Shown here: in pieces, positions 40,275-43,468 of the stretch
Layout of the letters: each line of letters starts with the position of its first letter
How positions within the stretch are numbered: position 1 is the stretch's first letter
From: JBOFCO01 sp051646105
GTDB lineage: Bacteria > Pseudomonadota > Alphaproteobacteria > Rhodobacterales > Rhodobacteraceae
Direction: 5' to 3'
Length of the DNA: 43,468 bases
Assembly: GCA_051646105.1 (NCBI GenBank)
Contig: JBOFCO010000181.1
Span: 1 to 43,468, forward strand
The notes under the pieces: model-generated
Told to the model about the DNA's origin: nothing
Database searches by the model: none
Seen by the model: the letters and a program-made list of their open reading frames with translations, nothing else
Made by a program: the position numbers and the translations under genes

Positions 40275-41117
40275 ATGACCATCGCCATTACCGGAGCCAC
40301 CGGCCAGCTTGGCCGTCTTGCCATCGCCGCCCTGAAATCACGGGGTGCAAAGGACGTAATTGCGCTGGCACGCGATCCGTCGCGGGCTGCTGATCTGGGC
40401 GTGCCTGCCCGCGCCTTTAACTACATAAGCGCGGATCCGAATGCCCTGCGTGGCGTCGATGTGCTGGTGCTGATCTCGTCGAACGACTTCAACGATCGTG
40501 CAGGTCAGCACCGCGCCGTGATCGATGCAGCAAAGGCGGCGGGTGTGGGCCGGATCGTCTATACCTCGATCCTGAAAGGCGATGCCTCGCCCATGATCCT
40601 GGCGCAGGACCACATTGCCACCGAAGCTGCACTGCGGGCATCTGGCCTGCCGAACACAATCCTGCGCAACGGCTGGTACACCGAGAACTACACCGGGTCT
40701 TTGGGGGCTGCCGTCGAGCACGGTGCGATCATTGGCACCGCAGGCGAGGGGCGCGTATCTTCCGCCACCCGCAAGGATTATGCAGAGGCTATTGCCGTGG
40801 TGGCGATGGGCGATTCCCATGCCGGGAAGATATACGAACTGGCGGGGGATACGGCGCATACCGGCGCAGATCTGGCAGCCGCCGTGGCCAAGGCATCCGG
40901 AAAGCCGGTTGCCTACGTGAACATGCCGCAGGCCGATTATGCCAAAGCGCTGGAAGGTTTCGGCCTGCCCGCAGGCTTTGCCGCCGTTCTGGCTGACAGC
41001 GACGCGCAGGCTGGCAAAGGCGCGCTTTACGACGACAGCCGGACGCTCTCGCGGTTGATCGGGCGGCCAACGACGCCCGTGGCGGATACCGTTACAGCCG
41101 CGCTGGCACAGGGCTGA
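40275..41117 (+). CDS. NAD(P)H-binding quinone oxidoreductase-like protein (QorB/YtfG type, SDR atypical)
   Basis: A 280-residue Rossmann-fold protein of the NmrA/QorB group. MTIAITGATGQLGRLAIAALK is the nucleotide-binding loop, and ALRGVDVLVLISSND, RIVYTSILKGDASPM, GLPNTILRNGWYTENY and SATRKDYAEAIAVV are typical of the E. coli YtfG (quinone oxidoreductase 2) group. Reduction of quinones or other electrophiles with NADPH is the likely reaction. The ATG at 40275 follows GAGGG. It is divergent from the HxlR gene, which should repress it. It ends before an intrinsic terminator, so the pair is a self-contained insert before infA. Confidence 0.9.
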   Translation: MTIAITGATGQLGRLAIAALKSRGAKDVIALARDPSRAADLGVPARAFNYISADPNALRGVDVLVLISSNDFNDRAGQHRAVIDAAKAAGVGRIVYTSILKGDASPMILAQDHIATEAALRASGLPNTILRNGWYTENYTGSLGAAVEHGAIIGTAGEGRVSSATRKDYAEAIAVVAMGDSHAGKIYELAGDTAHTGADLAAAVAKASGKPVAYVNMPQADYAKALEGFGLPAGFAAVLADSDAQAGKGALYDDSRTLSRLIGRPTTPVADTVTAALAQG

Positions 41118-41137
41118 TTTCCCCTACACCACGTCAT

Positions 41138-41171
41138 ATGCCGCCCGGTACGACCTGCGAGCGGCATTTTT
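41138..41171 (+). terminator. Intrinsic terminator between qorB and infA
   Basis: ATGCCGC (41138-41144) and GCGGCAT (41161-41167) form a 7-bp stem followed directly by TTTT (41168-41171). It lies 20 bases after the qorB stop. Confidence 0.75.
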
Positions 41172-41190
41172 CCCTTGAAAATTCCCCAAT

Positions 41191-41226
41191 GCAGGCGCAT
41201 GGAGTTGCCGCCTGCGACCCGCAGGC
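41191..41226 (+). promoter_or_regulatory. infA leader with alternative hairpins
   Basis: GCAGGCG (41191-41197) can pair with CGCCTGC (41209-41215). The same middle strand (GCCTGC, 41210-41215) can instead pair with GCAGGC (41221-41226) around the loop GACCC. The two stems exclude each other and the second ends 17 bases before the infA ATG. TTGAAA at 41175-41180 is a possible -35. Confidence 0.45.
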
Positions 41227-41243
41227 CGAAATCTGGAGTGACC

Positions 41244-41462
41244 ATGGCCAAAGAAGAATTGCTCGAATTCCCCGGTGTCGTGAAGGAACTCCTGCCGAAT
41301 GCGACATTCAGGGTCGAACTCGACAATGGCCATGAACTGATCGCGACGATGGCAGGCAAGATGCGCAAGAACCGCATCCGTGTTCTGGCGGGCGACAAGG
41401 TGCAGGTCGAGATGACCACCTATGACCTGACCAAGGGCCGCATCAGCTATCGCTTCAAGTGA
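41244..41462 (+). CDS. infA: Translation initiation factor IF-1
   Basis: IF-1 binds the A site of the 30S subunit during initiation. The 72 residues form the single S1/OB domain in full: MAKEELLEFPGVVKELLPN, FRVELDNGHELIATMAGKMRKNRIRVLAGDKV and the ending YDLTKGRISYRFK. TGGAG lies seven bases before the ATG. A GC hairpin (41469-41475 / 41481-41487, loop of five) separates it from maf without a T-run, so the two may be partly cotranscribed. Confidence 0.98.
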   Translation: MAKEELLEFPGVVKELLPNATFRVELDNGHELIATMAGKMRKNRIRVLAGDKVQVEMTTYDLTKGRISYRFK

Positions 41463-41505
41463 TCCGAACGGCGGGCCAATCCCGCCGACCCGGCAAGGAA
41501 TGCCC

Positions 41506-42087
41506 ATGCGCCTGATCCTCGGCTCTGCCAGCCCGCGCCGCAAGGAATTGCTGGCGCAGATCGGTGTCGTGCCGGATGCCGTTCTGCCCCCCGATATCGA
41601 CGAAGACCCGCAGCCCCGCGAACTGCCGCGCCCCTATTGCGCGCGTCTGGCGCGGGAAAAGGCGCTGGCTGTGATAGCAGACAGGGGTGATCTGGTGCTT
41701 TGTGCCGATACCACCGTTGCGCTCGGTCGCCGTATCCTTGGCAAACCCGACGATGCTGCAATGGCCGCAGAGTTTCTGCTGGCGCTGGGCGGGCGACGAC
41801 ATCAGGTGATCACCGCTGTTGCTCTGCGTCTGGACGACCGGCTGTGGCAGCGGGAAGTGGTGACCGAGGTCAAGCTCAAACGCCTGTCGGATGTTGAACT
41901 GAACGGCTATCTGGCCAGCGGCGAATGGCGGGGCAAGGCAGGAGGCTATGCCATACAAGGACTGGCCGGGGCTTTCGTGACATGGTTGCAGGGGTCTTTC
42001 AGCGCCGTGGTCGGCCTGCCGCTGGCCGAAACCGCGACGCTGTTGCAGGCAGCGGGCTATCCGCTGTTCGGGGGGGATGGGCGATGA
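41506..42087 (+). CDS. maf: Maf/YceF-type nucleoside triphosphate pyrophosphatase
   Basis: Maf-family enzymes hydrolyse non-canonical or methylated nucleoside triphosphates to monophosphates and PPi. The 193-residue product has LGSASPRRKELL at the start, YCARLAREKA, the catalytic-Asp segment LVLCADTTVALGRRILGKP and YAIQGLAGAFVTWLQGSFSAVVGLPL. The ATG at 41506 is preferred over 41500, because AAGGA lies six bases before it and directly abuts the other. It overlaps the ribonuclease start by four bases. The exact nucleotide preference cannot be read from the sequence. Confidence 0.94.
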   Translation: MRLILGSASPRRKELLAQIGVVPDAVLPPDIDEDPQPRELPRPYCARLAREKALAVIADRGDLVLCADTTVALGRRILGKPDDAAMAAEFLLALGGRRHQVITAVALRLDDRLWQREVVTEVKLKRLSDVELNGYLASGEWRGKAGGYAIQGLAGAFVTWLQGSFSAVVGLPLAETATLLQAAGYPLFGGDGR

Positions 42088-43121
42088 TCGGGCGTGTCGT
42101 GGCGCTGGGGGACCTGCGCGGAAAACAGGCGGCGGCACTGGTCATCGACGGGCAATTGCACGACCTGCTGATCGATGAGGATGACGGCGTTGCCGTCGGC
42201 GCGATCTTTCGCGCGCGGGTGGATCGCCAGATGAAGGGACAGGGCGGCGTTTTCCTGCGTCTCCCAGGTGGCGAAAGCGGTTTCCTGCGGGATGCCGGCG
42301 GGCTGAAGCCGGGCCGCAGCCTGCTGGTGCAGGTGACCGGCCATGCCGAGGCAGGCAAGGCCATCCCGGTGACGCAGCGCCTGCTGTTCAAGGGCCGCAC
42401 CGTGATTGTGACACCGGGCGCGCCGGGGATGAACGTGTCGCGTGCAATCCGCGATCCGGATATCCGCGCGGGGCTGGAGGCACTGGCCCGTTCGGGGATG
42501 GAAGGCCGCCCGGAAAATCTGGGCCTGATCCTGCGCAGCGCCGCCGCCGATGCCGACTCCGAAACGATCGGGGAAGAGCTGTCGACGCTGGCCAGCCTGG
42601 CGCAGGCGATCCTGTCCGATACAGATGGCGATCCCGAACTGTTGCTGGATGCGCCCCCGGCACATGAGATCGCCTGGCGCGACTGGTCAGACCCGGCCCC
42701 GGACGAAGTCGCCGACGGTCCGACCGCCTTTGCCGATCTCGGGATCGAAGAGATGGTGGATGCGCTTCTGTCACCGGAAGTGCGGCTTGGTCAGGGCGGT
42801 ATGGCCATCGAACCGACGCGGGCGCTGGTCGCGGTCGATGTGAACACAGGGGGCGACACAACGCCCGCCGCCGGACTGAAAATCAACATCGCCGCCGCCC
42901 GCGACCTGCCGCGTCAGTTGCGCCTGCGCGGTCTGGGCGGGCAGGTCGTGGTGGATTTCGCCCCCATGCCCAAAAAAGACCGGCATATCCTGGAACAGGT
43001 GCTGCGGACGGCCTTCAAAGGGGAAGGTGCGGAAACCAGTCTTGTCGGCTGGACCACGCTGGGGCTTTATGAGCTGCAGCGAAAACGCGACCGCCGCCCT
43101 TTGGCCGAGGTGCTGAAATGA
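42084..43121 (+). CDS. Short ribonuclease E/G family protein
   Basis: A 345-residue RNase E/G homologue, much shorter than RNase E and shorter than RNase G (about 490). An S1-like region (about 35-100: VGAIFRARVDRQMKGQGGVFLRL) is followed by the catalytic domain. The catalytic aspartates are in TRALVAVDVNTGGDTTP near residue 253 and VVVDFAPMPKKD near 291. The C-terminal zinc-link (CPxC) and degradosome scaffold are absent, and the protein ends LYELQRKRDRRPLAEVLK. Endonucleolytic cleavage of single-stranded RNA is inferred; loss of the zinc-link suggests a different oligomer. It is coupled to maf and yacG by ATGA overlaps, an order known in related bacteria. Confidence 0.88.
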   Translation: MIGRVVALGDLRGKQAAALVIDGQLHDLLIDEDDGVAVGAIFRARVDRQMKGQGGVFLRLPGGESGFLRDAGGLKPGRSLLVQVTGHAEAGKAIPVTQRLLFKGRTVIVTPGAPGMNVSRAIRDPDIRAGLEALARSGMEGRPENLGLILRSAAADADSETIGEELSTLASLAQAILSDTDGDPELLLDAPPAHEIAWRDWSDPAPDEVADGPTAFADLGIEEMVDALLSPEVRLGQGGMAIEPTRALVAVDVNTGGDTTPAAGLKINIAAARDLPRQLRLRGLGGQVVVDFAPMPKKDRHILEQVLRTAFKGEGAETSLVGWTTLGLYELQRKRDRRPLAEVLK

Positions 43122-43306
43122 CCTGCCCGATCTGTCAGAAAAACACCGACCCAAAGTACCGCCCGTTCTGCAGCAAGCGCTGTGCCGACATCGATCTGGG
43201 CCGCTGGCTGACCGGAAGCTATGTCATCCCCGGCGATGCGATCGATGAAGAAGAGATGCCACCAGTGCCAGAGGATGCCGGGTCGACACCGCCCCGACGC
43301 CACTGA
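43118..43306 (+). CDS. yacG: DNA gyrase inhibitor YacG (zinc-finger)
   Basis: A 62-residue zinc-binding protein. The four ligands are in CPIC (residues 3-6) and FCSKRC, followed by the conserved ADIDLGRWLTGSYVIPG. E. coli YacG binds GyrB and inhibits gyrase; that function is taken over by homology. The C-terminal acidic and Pro-rich tail is typical. It overlaps the ribonuclease stop (ATGA) and precedes tRNA-Phe. Confidence 0.95.
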   Translation: MTCPICQKNTDPKYRPFCSKRCADIDLGRWLTGSYVIPGDAIDEEEMPPVPEDAGSTPPRRH

Positions 43307-43392
43307 CCCCAAAAACCGCGATTCCCCTCTGGACAGGTCCGCGCCGGTCGCCTAATACACCGCAACCCGGCGGGGCAACCCGCAGGCAGCGT

Positions 43393-43468
43393 GCCCAGAT
43401 AGCTCAGTTGGTAGAGCAGCGGATTGAAAATCCGCGTGTCGCTGGTTCGATTCCGGCTCTGGGCACCA
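43393..43468 (+). tRNA. tRNA-Phe (anticodon GAA)
   Basis: The acceptor stem GCCCAGA pairs with TCTGGGC, and ACCA ends the gene at the last base of the window (76 nt with encoded CCA). The D arm is TAGCTCAGTTGGTAGAGC, the anticodon stem CGGAT/ATCCG encloses the GAA anticodon (TTGAAAA), and the T arm is CTGG-TTCGATT-CCGG. Confidence 0.98.

Overview
The window is GC-rich, tightly packed bacterial DNA and reads as the chromosome of an alphaproteobacterium of the Rhodobacteraceae/Paracoccaceae type. The reasons are conserved gene orders known from that family (rsfS-rlmH-gpmI-envC-ctpA-rppH; murA-DUF2948-hisD-UPF0262-phosphatase-infA-maf-RNase E/G-yacG-tRNA-Phe), a VPLPA-CTERM sorting signal, a choice-of-anchor-L surface protein and frequent GTG/TTG starts. 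The genus cannot be fixed from the sequence alone. No CRISPR array, transposase, integrase or prophage gene was seen.

Layout. 1-1004 (-): 5' part of a large secreted adhesin-like protein, cut by the window edge. 1309-7388 (+): dapE, rnr, an MltB-type lytic transglycosylase and a cytoplasmic EEP-fold phosphodiesterase. 7392-12898 (-): the rsfS-rlmH-gpmI-envC-ctpA-rppH operon (ribosome hibernation and rRNA methylation, glycolysis, cell-wall hydrolase control, periplasmic protease, RNA 5'-end processing). 13131-13712 (+): an exported VPLPA-CTERM protein. 13966-22273 (+): a split leucine locus, leuC - unknown alpha/beta hydrolase - leuD, then a membrane protein, an exported EEP-family enzyme and an SGNH-hydrolase/RTX fusion, then leuB. 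22478-24781 (+): a DMT-family exporter and a glycerate kinase. 24866-27740 (+): an FMN riboswitch and ribD-ribE-ribA, in which the RibA N-terminus is a decayed DHBP synthase domain. 27907-30965 (+): a GAF/Fis regulator without an AAA+ domain, an aldehyde dehydrogenase and DUF779. 30962-35016: an exported Sel1 protein (-), a response regulator and a histidine kinase (-), and a Tat-exported DUF3047 protein (+). 35347-43468: tRNA-Thr, a small basic ORF, murA, DUF2948, hisD, UPF0262, a tyrosine-phosphatase-like protein, a divergent HxlR/QorB pair, infA, maf, RNase E/G, yacG and tRNA-Phe.

The most interesting signal is a matched pair of promoter boxes around the two-component system. A 19-bp box built on CTTAC direct repeats 11 bp apart, followed after exactly 7 bp by TGACCCG, occurs once before the exported Sel1 gene and once before the Tat-exported DUF3047 gene, in the same orientation and at similar distance from each start codon. 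This predicts a small self-contained regulon: a sensor kinase, an OmpR-type regulator and two exported proteins of unknown function.

Other points of note are a perfect 8-bp inverted repeat between the GAF/Fis regulator and the aldehyde dehydrogenase, a perfect 15-bp inverted repeat between hxlR and qorB, a three-hairpin spacer before DUF779, alternative hairpins in the infA leader, and an uncharacterised hydrolase translationally coupled inside leuCD.
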